DNA from: Diphasiastrum complanatum
Taxonomy: Eukaryota > Streptophyta > Lycopodiopsida > Lycopodiales > Lycopodiaceae
Length of the DNA stretch: 64,000 bases
Direction: 5' to 3'
Assembly (NCBI GenBank): GCA_029204225.1
Contig: CM055104.1
Location: 27,147,253-27,211,252, forward strand
Shown here: positions 34,529 to 46,868 of the stretch, in pieces
Layout: each line of letters opens with the position of its first letter
How positions within the stretch are numbered: position 1 is the first letter of the stretch
The notes under the pieces: generated by a model
The model's input: the letters and a program-made list of their open reading frames with translations, nothing else
Told to the model about the DNA's origin: nothing
The model's database searches: none
Program-made: the position numbers and the translations under genes

Positions 34529-35837
34529 CACATGACACATATGTGAAGATGCTCCACTATCAATGTACCAAAATCCATGTAGATGAAAAACTAGAGAACA
34601 TAAGAGATCCCTCTCCATCAATTGCAATAGAGTCTTCTTTCTCATTTGAAAGGTTGGCTTGCTTAAATTGATTCTTCTTCTTGAAGCACTTTGTTGCATA
34701 GTGCCCCATCTTTCCACAAAAGAAGCATTTGAATTTTTTTTTTTCTTCTTCTTTGAGGTAGAAGCGTGAGAGGTGTCATCCTCCTCTCCATCTTGGTCTT
34801 TGTCCTTTGCTTTGTCCTTGGAGAAGTGTTGGTGTTTCTTTTTGCTCCTCCCTTTGTGCTTGGAAAAAAAAGCTTTGCCATCACCATTATGGTTGATTGA
34901 TAACTTCTCCATCCTTAATAGCTTATTCTCTTGTCTTGATTCTTCAACCATTAGCACTCCTTGCAAAGCCTCCAAAGTAGGTAGGTCCTTTTTGATGCCA
35001 TAGGATTGGACAAGGTTCTCATACTCATTTCTCAAGCCATTAAGTATGGCACTTTGATTTATGGATACTCCAATACAAGCAAGCTCTCTATGAGTATCTT
35101 TCACTCTCAACACATAACTAGTGGCACTCTCATCACTCTTTTGAGATATTTGGATGATTTGGTTTCTAAGAATGAGGAGTCTTGAGGTATTCTTGGTCTC
35201 ATAGATTGCTTTGAGAGTGTCTCAAGCATCATTGGCTGATGTGCAAGCCTTCAAAGTAGGTAGGTCCTTTTTGATGGCATAGGATTGGACAAGGTTCTCA
35301 TACTCATCTCTCAAGCCATTAAGTATGGCACTTTGATTTATGGATCCTCCAATACAAGCAAGCTCCCTCCCTATGAGTATCTTTCACTCTCAACACATAA
35401 CTAGTGGCACTCTCATCACTCTTTTGAGATATTTGGAAGATTTGGTTTCCAAGATTGAGGAGTCTTGAGGTATTCTTGGCCTCATAGATTGCTTTGAGAG
35501 TGTCTCAAGCATCCTTGGCTGATGTGCAAGAACCAATCTCCCTCCAAATCCCATTGGAGACATTCATTTTGATGTGGTGGAGAGCCATCCTATCTCTCTT
35601 CTTGTACTTTTGTATTTCTTGAAGCATTTGAGGCTCCTCGTCAATCCCAAGTACAATATCCATCACATCTTGGAGTGTTATAATAGACTCCATCCTCAAC
35701 TTCCAAATAGAATAATTGGAAGTAGATAGCCTTTCACTATATTCCAATAGATAGGAACCATAGAAGCCATGTAGTGGTGAAGGCACCTTGTGAATTGGAC
35801 AAGAAAATGTTGCTCTCTCTCTTACTATAGGATTCAA
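34529..35837 (-). pseudogene. gag: CopM-2 gag and protease start
   Basis: Frame 35837-35505 shows YSERLSTSNYSIWKLRMESI and QKYKKRDRMALHHIKMNVSN. After an internal tandem duplication, 35113-34490 gives LRVKDTHRELACIG, LRNEYENLVQSYGIKK and FWYIDSGASSHMC. The zinc knuckle is lost to a frameshift in a T-run near 34735; the protease D-S-G triplet is intact. The protease is cut by GypA-4 at 34528. Confidence 0.8.
34971..35530. repeat. tandem duplication of about 281 bp in CopM-2 gag
   Basis: 34971-35247 and 35250-35530 are direct copies with few differences and a 4-bp indel (CCCT). CopM-1 and CopM-3 have no such duplication. Confidence 0.85.
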
Positions 35838-36412
35838 TAAGGGTGTGCTACCATTTCCTATGCAAGATCTTGCAACAAAGTGAGATATGGACTCATGAGC
35901 TTTTCCAATCTCTCTTGATCTAAATCACTCTCACCTCAATTGATGAAGTATGGACTAAGTTTGGGTCAAGCAAACTTGTCACATGTGAGACACTCCAAAT
36001 CACCACAAATCACTCAAATGCAAGCCAATTGTATGAAAGAATGTGGCTATGACCTCAAATTCATAACTAGATCTCAAGAAGTGTGATTGCCAAGCCTAGA
36101 AGTGAGATTTTTGATCAAACAAGCATGATAGAGTAATAAATAAAATTGTCCAACCAGGTTGGGTGCCCTACCCACCTTGATTCAATTGACTATAACTTTT
36201 GATTGGGAGATCCAATCACACGAAGTCAATAGCTACACAAACTAGACTCAAATAGCTTTGAAACTAGCTATCAAGCACCAAATTTGGATCACACATGGAA
36301 GAGAACCACCAAATTGAATTAGGTTGTCCTTCACTCGTGTTCGAGCAAAAAAATCCATACAATATCAAAGTGATTCAATCCTTATGATTATGAACCCTTT
36401 TGATCTAAATTA
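35838..36412 (-). other. CopM-2 leader, interrupted
   Basis: Non-coding; matches 42300-42890. Ends at 36412, where GypA-5 integrase begins after a short repeated ATTAGATGCT. Confidence 0.6.
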
Positions 36413-36429
36413 GATGCTAAATTAGATGC

Positions 36430-36941
36430 TTTAACTGTAGTCTTTATTGGAATAAACCTAGCCAATTTTGTTCACTGATCAACTATGACCCAAATTGCAT
36501 CATTTTGTTTATTCGACCTCGGTAAACCAACGACAAAGTCCATTGAAATACTATCCCACCATTTAGAAGGAATATCCAACGGGTGCAACAATCCACCAGC
36601 CTTTAAGCACTCTGCTTTATTCCGTTGGCACTGATCACTATTCAACACATAAGATTCTACGAAAGGTTTCAACTTTGGCCAAAAAAAGTCCCTTCGTACC
36701 AAATCTAACGTACAATGTATACCTGGATGCCCTGCACAGGGTGCGTCATGAGATTCAAATAATTTTTTTTTTAATGCATCCACTCTTGGTACACACATTT
36801 TTCTCCTTCGGAACAAAATACCATTCCGAATGAAAAAATCATCTACTACCTTCTTATCTTTCACAACCAACTGATCACCTTAAAAACCTATTCCCAATTG
36901 AGAGCCATTCAGAACCATTTGCCATATAGGTCCAAAATGAG
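36430..36941 (-). pseudogene. pol: GypA-5 integrase fragment
   Basis: Zinc domain and start of the core: CAGHPGIHCTLDLVRRDFFW, VESYVLNSDQCQRNKAE, then MDFVVGLPRSNKQNDAIW. The first Cys of the CxxC pair is Ser here (NSDQC instead of NCDQC). Only about 510 bp remain. Confidence 0.8.
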
Positions 36942-37511
36942 GTATACAACCAAGATTTGCTTAGAACCTTACATTTACAGGAAAAAAGGATATCAATAAT
37001 ACATTCCCCAAGACCTCCAATCAGGATTGAGCACCGAGAACACAATAAGGGAGTGTAGTGGACGAAACCGTCCCAACCAAACCTAGATTGTCCGATCTAG
37101 CCCTCGAGCACTAGGGAGTATGCCAAATCTCTATGATAGAAAGCACTTACCAATATGACAGCATAACAGCCGCAGACTCTCAATGATCCTAATGGACACA
37201 TGAGAGGGTATATATAGATAGTAGCTCCCCCCCGGCTGTCCATGCACTAAATCCACATGTAAGCGTGCTATCAACTCATGCCTATCTCCCATGCATGTCC
37301 ACTGCATGTAGATACCCCTAGCTCATAATAGCAAAGACCCATGCATAGACACAGTGCATGTACATCCTATCCCATATTAGGATGCAACGCACATGCCTAT
37401 ACCGCATGCAGGCATAGCCTAAGGTCCTACTTAGCTATTATCCAAATTAGGCCTGGCCCCTACGTCTAAGACAGCCCCCCAATGGTACAAACTCCCATTA
37501 GGGCCGTAACA
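36942..37511 (-). mobile_element. GypA-6 3' LTR (most complete GypA LTR)
   Basis: Right end GGGCCGTAACA next to the purine tract at 37512-37525. Left end not sharply visible; taken where GypA-5 ends. It contains TATATATAGATAG near 37209-37221, a plausible TATA box on either strand, and many GCATG palindromes. Confidence 0.75.
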
Positions 37512-37539
37512 TACTTCCCCCCTTATTTTAGTTTTGTCC

Positions 37540-38890
37540 TGAGAACTCAAAGTTTGGGAAATTCTTCTTCTGGTTACCTTTTAGTTCCCATGAGTCCTCA
37601 TCCTCAGAATATCCTTTCTAATGAACTAGATGCTCAATAACGTCCCGATTTCATAATTGCTTGGATCTTGTATCAAGAATCTTTTCAGGTTCTAAAGGAA
37701 TCCTCTCAGATAAGTCTTCAAATGAATCTAGATTAGTACCAGAACCAACATGATCTCCCTCATGTAAACTCATATTCAGAAGACTTACATGAAACACAGG
37801 ATAAGTCTTGGTTCCCTCTGGTATCTCTAATCGGTAAGCTAAAGATCCAATCTCTTTCAAGATTTTATAAGGTCCACTGTACATAGTAGACAGGCTTCCC
37901 AATGCGCATTACTTTAGAATCCTTCGGAATTCTAAGATACACGAAATCTCCAACTTGAAACTCCCAAGCTGATTTTTTCAGATTAGCAAAATGTCTTACC
38001 CACTGTTGGGCATTTAGAACATTTTCACGTGCTAACTGTAACATTTCTTGCATTTCACACAAGAAATCCGTTACTTTCTGAACTTTAATCGACTCAGTTT
38101 CAACCGTTATCAGAGATCTAGGCTGAAATCCATACATAAGCATAATGGACTATATCTAGTAGCCGAATGCTTACTATTGTTATAAACAAACTCAATCAAT
38201 GGAAGATACTTATCCCACTAAAATTGCCTAAGTGAAACATATGCACAAAACATTTGTTCCGTCGTTTGATTAGTCCTCTCAGTCCGACCATCGGAATCTG
38301 GATGATCAGTCAAGCCCATGCTCAAAGACATCTCAAGCGTTTCAAACACTGTCGTCAAAAATTGGCCTGCAAATTTAGGATCCTGATCATTAACAATGTT
38401 AGATGGCAAACCATAAAACCTGAACAAACATTCAACAAACACTTGAGCTAAATTAGATGCTTTAACTGTAGTCTTTATAAGAATAAACCTAGCCAATTTT
38501 GTTCACCGATCAACTATGATCCAAATTGCATCATTCTGTTTATTTGACCTCGGTAAACCAATGACAAAGTCCATTGAAATACTATCCCACCATTTAGAAG
38601 GAATATCCAACGGGTGCAACAATCCACCAGCCTTTAAGTGCTCTGCTTTATTCCGCTGGCACTGATCACAGTTCAACACATAAGATTCTACGAAAGGTTT
38701 CAACTTTGGCCAAAAAAAGTCCCTTCGTACCAAATCTAACGTACAATGTATACCTGGATGCCCTACACAAGGTGCATCATGAGATTCAAATATTTTTTTT
38801 TTTTAATGCATCCACTCTTGGTACACACACTTTTCCCTTCGAAACAAAATACCATTCCGAATGAAAAAATCATCTACTACCTTCTTATCT
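37540..38890 (-). pseudogene. pol: GypA-6 integrase, chromodomain damaged
   Basis: C-terminal text: GPYKILKEIGSLAYRLEIPE and PEKILDTRSKQL, then a stop where the chromodomain continues. Core: DQDPKFAGQFLTTVFETLEM, DSDGRTERTNQTTEQ; the Glu of the DDE triad, elsewhere ESDGRTERTN, is Asp. Zinc domain: YVLNCDQCQRNKAEHL. Frameshifts at 37890, 38145, 38215 and 38500. Confidence 0.8.
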
Positions 38891-38910
38891 TTCACAACCA
38901 ACCGATCACC

Positions 38911-39464
38911 TTACAAACCTGTTCCCAATTGAGAGCCATTCAGAACCCTTTGCCATATAGGTCCAAAATGAGAATCTTGTTCGTAAAGACCTCGAAATGA
39001 AAGATAGAAATCAGTAGTGATCTTTGTGAATGACAACTGATTCACCTCTGCAATCTCACTTAAGGCATCCACCACTTGATTTGACGGTCCTTTAATATAT
39101 CTCAAATCAAAGTCGAATTCATGCATCAGCTCCGCTTATCGAGGTTTTTGACCCCTAAGGTCTTTTCGATTATAGAAATATTTTAATGGTTGGTGATCTG
39201 CGCACACTATAAATTGACTACCATATAAATAGTGTCTTCACGTCTTCAACGCATGCACAACCGCAAAAAGTTATTTTTTCTTAGTTGTATATCTAGTTTG
39301 TGCATCAGACAACTTCTTACTCTCAAAAGCAACTAGCCTCTCCTCTTGTAGCATAATTGCACCAACCGCATAATCACTAGCATGCACTTTACCGCTAAGA
39401 TCAAAACTGGTGCTGAGACAATTAGTTCCTTAAGTTTATTAAAACTTGCATCCAATGTCTCATT
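38911..39464 (-). pseudogene. pol: GypA-6 RNase H
   Basis: Ends with YIKGPSNQVVDALSEIAEV; the VDASD block near 39385 is damaged by a deletion of about 20 bp. Confidence 0.7.
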
Positions 39465-40211
39465 CTACACGAGAGGTGGACTCGGCCTACCCTTTCGAGT
39501 AATTATCCCCTTCAATGCACTGTTGAGAGCTGCAGCAATCAACGAATAATCCAAAATGAATCTACGGAAGAAAATTGTAAACCCCAAGAAAGATTTAAGT
39601 TCTCTCACTGTTTTAGGAATTGGCCAATCCAGAACTATTTTATTTTTTTCCCGATCAATCATAATTCCCTTCCAGGATACGACGTGACCCAGATATAACA
39701 GTTCTTTCTTAAAGAACTCACACTTCGACTCTTTAGCATAAAGCTTCTCCTGTCTCAAAATACTCAAGATAGTCCTAAGATGCTTCTTATGCTCTTTGAG
39801 TGTTTTACTATAGATGAGTATATCATCTAAAAACACTACAACAAACTTCCCCAGATATGGAAGAAATAAATCGTTCATCATCTGCTGCAAAGTGGCCAGA
39901 GCATTAGTTAATCCAAACGGTAACACCAAAAATTCATAATGACCAAATCTATTCCTAAAACCCATCTTAGACACATCTTCTGGATGAATTCGAATCTGAT
40001 CATAACCAGTTCGCAAGTCAATTTTAGTAAAATATATAGGTTTACCCAGACGATCAACTAGATCATCCATCCTAGGTAGAGGATACTTATTCTTAATGGT
40101 AACATTATTTAACCCCTTGTAGTCTACGCACATCCGAAAAGTACCGTCTTTCTTATTCTTAAGAAGGATCAGCGCCCCCCATGGCGACTTACTAGGTCGA
40201 CTGTGACCCAT
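39465..40211 (-). CDS. pol: GypA-6 reverse transcriptase, open 248-aa frame
   Basis: Open frame equal in length to GypA-4 RT but shifted: [17 protein letters not shown] to RRFILDYSLIAAALNSALKG. It holds [40 protein letters not shown] (His to Asp after TGY), QQMMNDLFLPYLGKFVVVFL and [14 protein letters not shown]. Catalytic FLDD is intact. No start codon of its own. Confidence 0.85.
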   Translation of the reverse strand: MGHSRPSKSPWGALILLKNKKDGTFRMCVDYKGLNNVTIKNKYPLPRMDDLVDRLGKPIYFTKIDLRTGYDQIRIHPEDVSKMGFRNRFGHYEFLVLPFGLTNALATLQQMMNDLFLPYLGKFVVVFLDDILIYSKTLKEHKKHLRTILSILRQEKLYAKESKCEFFKKELLYLGHVVSWKGIMIDREKNKIVLDWPIPKTVRELKSFLGFTIFFRRFILDYSLIAAALNSALKGIITRKGRPSPPLV

Positions 40212-40319
40212 TCGAAGATACTCCTAAATTTGTCGAGTCACTTCCTCCTCTTCCTTCAGACTAAACCAATACGGTCGTCGAAAGATAGGTTGTCTATCCG
40301 GAATTAACTCTATCTTATG

Positions 40320-41585
40320 ATCTGCTCACCTAGACGGAGGTAGACCATGCAAAAGTTCACTAGGAAAAACATCACTAAACTCTTGCTTTAAACCTACTAA
40401 CAATGCTTTCTCTTCATGATCATGATCTAAATTACCATACTGACTTCCATCATTCACAATGAAATTACCATCAATAATTGATTTAGTACTATCATTATCA
40501 TCCGAAGACTCAGAAACAATTCTAGTTAAGCAAGATTTTAAAACAAGATAGTAACAATCAGAATTGTGAGCTTCCTTTATTAATTACGTCAATGTAATCA
40601 TCGGAAACTGAGTTTCAGTATCATCACCAAAAATGGATACTACTTTACCACTAGAATTCATGCTTTTTAAAATCAATTTGCAAACTATCAGATTTACTAA
40701 AGAACCACTCAGCCTAAAATTACGTCCGATTGGCCCTGGTTTAGAACATGGAAATTAATCTTCTCAACATGGTGCTGAAGATACAGCTCCAAATCCAAAA
40801 CCCTTCAAAAACTTCAGAATCTGCACCTGACGCAAGCTTTACCACATATCTATGGTCACTTGGCTTAGTAGGTACCTGAAGTTTCTGGACAAGTCTAGAA
40901 TTAATAAAATAATGAGTATTGCCTGAATCAAACAATACATTCACATATCTCTCTAACAACTTGCCTACAAAATACTAACGGTTTGGTTGCCTACGAGCCC
41001 ATTCAGGCGAATGAGGTCGCGAGGTACAAAAACCGCGGTATACTCGAAACAAATTGTGAGGACCAAAAGATAATGTACTGAATTGACATTCACAAGTACT
41101 ATTAATAACATCAATTTCCATTTTGCCTGCTTGCAAATCAACTGTCATAAGAAGAGATGAGGACTTGTTCTTGAAAGACACTCTTTTTGCCATATGGCCC
41201 GCCTTGCCACAATTGAAACATAGCCCTTGTTTGAAGGCATCTCTAACTGATGACTTAGACTTTTTCTTTGATTTCTTCATTGATTTGGGTTTTTGATAAG
41301 CCATACTTTCTAGTTCATCAAAAAACATTTTCAACTTTTTTCACAGTCAGAATTTTGTTGGGCTTTTTTCTTGCCCCCGTTTCCTAGAAGCTACCACCGT
41401 CTGATTGTACACACGTGTGATCAGAATGGCATCCTCCAACGAGTTCAAAGAATTGCCCTTGTATTCATTCTGAAAGTCCACTGGCAATCCATTCACAAAC
41501 TGCTACTTTGGGCACTTTTGTAGAAAATATGGCACTTTAGCCAGAAGATCCATGAACTCTTGGACATAAGTGCCCAAGTCACGCG
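40320..41585 (-). pseudogene. gag: GypA-6 protease and gag end
   Basis: Protease RYVNVLFDSGNTHYFINSRL near 40940; gag end with KSMKKSKKKSKSSVRDAFKQ and a knuckle CFNCGKAGHMAKR that has lost its last Cys through a frameshift. A foreign 73-bp insert lies at 40972-41044. The gag is cut at 41585 by CopM-3. Confidence 0.8.
40972..41044. mobile_element. 73-bp insert in GypA-6
   Basis: GypA-4 reads through the site (ACTTGCCTCTTACTCG). Inserted bases start CAAAATACTAACGG and end AAAACCGCGGTA. They include GGTTTGGTTGCCTACGAGC, reminiscent of MITE ends, but no clear terminal inverted repeat or target duplication is seen. Confidence 0.5.
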
Positions 41586-42260
41586 ACACATATGTGAAGA
41601 TGCTCCACTATCAATTTACCAAGATCCATCCTTCTTGAAAGGTGTAGATGAAAAACTAGAGACCATAAGAGATCCCTCTCCATCAATTGCAATAGAGTCT
41701 TCTTTCTCATTTAAAAGGTTGGCTTGCTTAAATTGATTCTTCTTCTTGAAGCACTTTGTTGCATAGTGCCCGATCTTCCCACAAAAGAAGCATTTGATAT
41801 TTTTCTTCTTCTTCTTCTTCTTTGAGGTAGAAGCATGAGAGGTGTCATCCTCCTCTCCATCTCGGTCTTTGTCCTTTGCTTTGTCCTTGGAGAAGTGTTG
41901 GTGTTTCTTCTTGCTCCTCCCTTTGTGCTTGGAAAAAAAAGCTTTGCCATTACCATTATGGTTGATTGATAACTTCTCCATCCTTAATAGCTTATTCTCT
42001 TGTCTTGATTCTTCAGCCATTAGCACTCTTTGCAAAGCCTCCAAAGTAGGTAGGTCCTTTTTGATGGCATAGGAAATAGAAGCTTTTATTCGTGTCTTAT
42101 AGTTTGATACATGCAATGTGTGTAAATTATCCTCGTCAATCCCAAGTACAATATCCATCACATCTTGGAGTGTTAGAATAGACTCCATCCTCAACTTTCA
42201 AATAGAATAATTGGAAGTGGATAGCCTTTTATATTCCAATAGATAGGAACTCATAGAAGC
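41586..42260 (-). pseudogene. gag: CopM-3 gag and protease start
   Basis: Frame 42194-41616: MRMESILTLQDVMDIVLGID, then a deletion with about 60 bp of filler (near 42070-42130) that replaces the central gag, then YAIKKDLPTLEALQ, a Lys-rich linker and an intact knuckle CFFCGKIGHYATKC. A stop comes just before the protease IDSGASSHM. Confidence 0.8.
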
Positions 42261-43000
42261 CATGTAATAGTGAAGGCACCTTGTGAATTGGACAAGAAAA
42301 TGTTGCTCTCTCTCTTACTATAGGATTCAATAAGGGTGTGCTACCACTTCCTATGCAAGATCTTGCAAAAAAGTGAGATATGGACCTCACTAGCTTTTCC
42401 AATCTCTCTTGATCTAAATCACTCTCACCTCAATTGATGAAGTATGGACTAAGTTTGGGTCAAGCAAACTTTGGCACATGTGAGACACTCACAAATCACT
42501 CAAATGCAAGCCAATTGTATGAAAGAATGTGGCTATGACCTCAAATTGATAACTAGATCTCAAAACGTGTGATTGCCAAGCCTAGAAGTGAGATTTTTGA
42601 TCAAACAAGCATGATAGAGTAATAAATAAAAGTGTCCAACCAGGTTGGGTGCCCTAACCACCTTGATTCAATCGACTATAACTTTTGATTGAGAGATCCA
42701 ATCACTATGAAGTCAATTGCTACACAAACTAGACTCAAATATCTTCAAAACTACCTATCAAGCACCAAATTTGGATCAAACATGGAAGAGAACCACCTAA
42801 TTGAATTAGGTTGTCCTTCACTCATGTCTGAGCAGAAAAATCCATACAATATCACAAATGATTCAATCCTTATGATTATGAACCCTTTTGATCCAATTTT
42901 GCCTGAGATAGCATGGGAGATGCAAAGTATTCTCTCTAGATCTTGATTTTCAAGGAATTTTTGGAACTTTGGATGAAACAAACATCAAGAGCTTAGGTAG
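42261..43000 (-). other. CopM-3 leader
   Basis: Non-coding; matches 35838-36412 and 7589-8208. Confidence 0.6.
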
Positions 43001-43012
43001 GCTTTGATACCA
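43001..43012 (-). promoter_or_regulatory. CopM-3 primer binding site
   Basis: On the minus strand TGGTATCAAAGC, one base off the consensus, directly after the LTR. Confidence 0.85.
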
Positions 43013-43320
43013 TGTGAAATTTCACACGTGTGGGAGTGCCCTCAAGTGTGTGAATGATCTCCTAAGCAAGCTCATGCACTTGTTGATGGATGCTAGATTG
43101 AATTCCAAGATCTAGATAAAAAAACTAAGGCATAGACGCAAAGATAGATGCATATTTGATAACCAAAGTACATACAGTTGAAACAAAGTGATCTTTGAAA
43201 AAACTAAGTAAAATTAAGCTCCTCTCCTCAGGTAGAGAGAGAATAGAGCTAATTTAGATTCGAGTAGAGAGAGAATGTAAAACAAGCAAATCTCACAAAA
43301 CTCAATGTTTGACTCAAAAA
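43013..43320 (-). mobile_element. CopM-3 5' LTR fragment
   Basis: Starts TGTGAAATTTCACACGTGTGG and breaks into another gag at about 43322. Related to 8221-8395. Confidence 0.65.
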
Positions 43321-43321
43321 G

Positions 43322-44116
43322 TCAATATAGATTATGATTCCAAATAGTAGCACTTGATCTTTGATTTGTCCAGACTTGTGATGATGATGACGTAGATCCT
43401 CTTTGATCTCCATCCTTTTCTTGCTCCTTTTTGAATGCTCCTCCCTTGCTCTTTGCTTTGCCTTTGCTCTTGAAAAATAAGGCTTTGTCATCATCATCAT
43501 TGATGGAGAGCCTCTCCATCCTTGATTTGATATGAGCTTTCCTACTCTCCTCGGCCATCAACACACTTTGAAGGTCTTCAAGTGTAGGCAAGTTTTCCAT
43601 GATGGCATAGCTTTGGACAAGGTTAGTTAGATCACCACATAAGCCATTCAAAACTATTTGCACAAGCTCACTCTCTTTAATAGGTTCACCAACATAAGCA
43701 AGCTCTTTGTTCAAATCTTTCCCTCTCAAAACAGATTAATGTCCACTCTCACTCTTCCCTTGGAAGCATTGAAGAACTTGGTTCTTGAGGGAAAGTAATC
43801 TTGAGGTATTCTTGGACTCATAGATCTTTTGAAGAGTCTCCCAAGCCTATTGGGCTGAGATACATGCTCCTACTTCCTTGAGCAAATCATTTGCAACATT
43901 CAATTTAATACAATGGAGTGCAGTCTTGCACCTCTTCTTATATTTAGTTGCTTCTTGTGGATGGATTGGCTCATCTTCCTCTCCATTCAGAATATCCATC
44001 AAATTTTGCATGACAAGGATGGATTCCATTCTTAACTTCCAAATTGAATAATTTGAAGAGTTCAATCTAATTTCACTAGAATCCAAAAGATAGGCACTTA
44101 TGGATGCCATCTTCAA
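43322..44116 (-). pseudogene. gag: CopL-like copia gag
   Basis: Start at Met 44116 or, two codons on, 44110 (MASISAYLLDSSEIRL), then SSNYSIWKLRMESILVMQNL, KYKKRCKTALHCIKLNVAND, a stop at 43847, LNKELAYVGEPIKESELVQI and a Lys/Glu-rich linker. The zinc knuckle is missing. The closest gag in the window is the CopL one at 13233 (shared LHCIKxNxxNDLL and ELVQIVL). Confidence 0.8.
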
Positions 44117-44775
44117 GGAGATAGATTCAATGAAACAAGATAGATTGTATAAGATATGATCACAACAAGCTATCCCACTCTCTTTGGGACTTGAGATGAA
44201 TGACTCTCTGATTTCTCAACAAAATCTAAGATGATCTTGAGCTTGAACAATCTTCAAGATCCAAACTAGATCCAAACCTAGGTCTTACTATAGATTTGAT
44301 CAAAACTAGTCTCCTCCTTAATCTCAACTTCACAAGAAGGGTGAATCCACCTATATCGGACCAAAAGCACTTTATAGCACACATGTCTCACAAATAAAGC
44401 CTTCTAAATTCAGGTTGAATCACATTGACATATTCAATCACAAAACTATCCAAAAATGAGCCAAAATGAAACACAATCTTCACTAGTTTTGCATTTCTTG
44501 ATGAAGAAAACATCAAAACACTTGATCTGAACCTAACAGGTGTATTTTAGGATCTTAAGAAGCCTAAGAACAACCTAATTAAGCTCTCAAATGGCTGATC
44601 CAAAAACCTAAAGAGTGGTTGCATTCAAATCCTTATGAAAATCTCTACTAGGAGACATGTACTCCAAGATTTAACTCATAAGAACTTTCTAATTTGGTTT
44701 GGTTGAATGGAAATGGCTCAATCTCGGTTCCTTCAGCTATAACTCAACAAAAAAAAAGTTTCCTTTGATCTATTC
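44117..44775 (-). other. leader of the CopL-like gag
   Basis: Non-coding, no primer binding site reached; cut at about 44775 by the segmental duplication. Confidence 0.5.
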
Positions 44776-45300
44776 TCACGGTTTTATTGCACTTCCATTT
44801 GTTTAGCGTTTGATTTTTAGAAATGAACCTTTACTGGTCATTTTATGTTACTGAAACTAATCATTATTTTTTATGAGAAATGTTGCCTCTGTTGAATGCA
44901 ATCACTCTTTTGGATTACAAAGTCAATCAATCATGACCTAGGCTTGTTGATCTTCATCACTAGATGCCACATGGAACTTTTAGTATAACAGTAATATTAA
45001 CTACAGGCTACCGCACCTAGTAATGGCACGAGCATATTTAAAAGAGTTTTCTTTTAGTTATTAAAATTCAAAAATTTAGGTTTGAAAGAAATATTTTTGT
45101 AAGATTTGTTATGAAACCAACAAACAGAGGTCCTCATCTATGCTTTGCATGTGTGAATGAATGAATGATGTGATGTTATCACATAAGTTGTATTTTTTGT
45201 GTATGATGTTTGTTACAAGCACTTGTGCACTTTGATAAGTGTTTCCATGTGAGCTCTTTATGCATCTAAAATTCACATCCTTACACTTTGAGAGACAGAC

Positions 45301-45905
45301 TTCACACCAAAGCTCCTTTCATTGAAAAAAAACATGAGCTGAGCTCAATTTCCAAAAATTGCCACCTATGATGATGGTGGTAAGGTACTACTTTTCCTTT
45401 CACCCTGAGAGCCATCCTCCATAACAATGCTCATATGGTGTGTTTGCAGCTCCTGCTGCTGCTGCTGCAGCAGAACAACAGGGAGAACCAGTGAAGCGAT
45501 CATTCTTCTTATACAGATTGCTGCCGACGCCATCCGGAAGCGAATTCAATATTGGCAGCTGCATGATACTGTTCAACGCATGATGATGACCATGCCCCAA
45601 GATTTCACACCAAAGCTCCTTTCATTGAAAAAAAACTTGAGCTGAGCTCAATTTCCAAAAATTGCCACCTATGATGATGGTGGTAAGGTTTTACATTGCC
45701 TTTCACCCTGAGAGCCATCCTCCATAACAATGCTCATATGGTGTGTTTGCAGCTCCTGCTGCTGCTGCTGCTGCAGCAGAACAACAGGGAGAACCAGTGA
45801 AGCTATCATTCTTCTTATACAGATTGCTGCCGACGCCATCCGGAAGCGAATTCAATATTGGCAGCTGCATGATACTGTTCAACGCATGATGATGACCATG
45901 CCCCA
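45301..45905. repeat. 303-bp tandem duplication over the end of the host gene
   Basis: TTCACACCAAAGCTCC occurs at 45301 and 45604; the units contain the last 66 codons and stop of the gene and differ at few sites. Confidence 0.9.
45400..45600 (-). pseudogene. extra C-terminal exon of the copy B gene
   Basis: Second tandem copy of the last 66 codons (GHGHHHALN to GGWLSG), downstream of the first, separated by duplicated 3' flank. It has no upstream coding part of its own. Confidence 0.7.
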
Positions 45906-46615
45906 AGATTTTTGTAGATTCTGGAGAACAAGTGCCAAAAGAAGTTTGAAGGCGCTGTTTTGCTTTAGCGAGGTTTGATACTGTGGTTGCCTCAGCATCC
46001 CTTATTTCATCACAAGCTCCAGTGATGAGATTAATGATGTATGTCTTACCAACAGTATGTTTACATCTCTTGCTCTCTGCGTCGCTGCTGCTCCAGCTGC
46101 CACTCTTACTGCGCTTCAAGTTCTTGCAGTTTTTTAAGTTGGATGTAACTGCATGCAGGTTAAATAAATTAGAAGAATCCCCTTTTGGGATTTTGGCGGA
46201 GAGTAATTCTGATCTCAAGGAAGCGTGTCCCTTATTGCCACCAAAATCCACATTGCAGCTGCATTCTGTGCTAGACTTCCTATCATCTTTCTGCCCTGAT
46301 GTAGCCGTACCGCGGAAAGCCAATTCGTCCAAGAAATTCGTCTTCTCTGCATTGGACCTTGATATTTTGGATGCGGGATCTAAAACCAGGTGATGTGGAA
46401 CCCTTTTCTTTTCCGGACCGAGAAGACTATCAGCTTTGTGGACAGGCCGGCCTCTGAGGCTACCATCCATATTGCAGCTACATTCATCAGGAGGATTTGT
46501 GTCATTTTTGCCATTGAAAATCAGTTGTGTATAAGAAAAACTGCTATTGCCTCTTGGTGACAATCCAGATGAGCTTTGATTTTCATGCAATCGAGCTTGA
46601 CGATGATGATATGGC
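45703..46615 (-). pseudogene. unrecognised host gene, copy B, 5'-truncated but frame open
   Basis: Open for 295 codons, from SSSGLSPRGNSSFSYTQLIF to YEHCYGGWLSG, so it repairs both lesions of copy A: CAA stands where A has TAA, and DAESKRCKHTVGKTY continues in frame. The polyalanine stretch is one or two residues longer than in copy A. The first about 70 codons of copy A (CPDC segment) are deleted; upstream sequence joins directly to the 5' flank near 46610. It is therefore probably also non-functional. Family unknown; both CSCN motifs are present. Confidence 0.6.
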
Positions 46616-46868
46616 TTGGTGAGGGAGAGCAGAGAAGTGATGAGGCAACGCGAAGCAAAGCAGAGCAGATGTGAGAAATAAAATGAGCAGGAGTATTTTA
46701 TTTGGGTTACATTACATGATATTAAACCACGTGCAAATTGAAAAGCGCGACCATGTGACCAAGTTTTAGTAATAAAATAGCTTCCAACATCTATTTCCCC
46801 AACTAATATTTGGCCTCAAACTAAAATTCAACTCATTATCAAATGGTGATGACAATTTCCTTTCCCTT

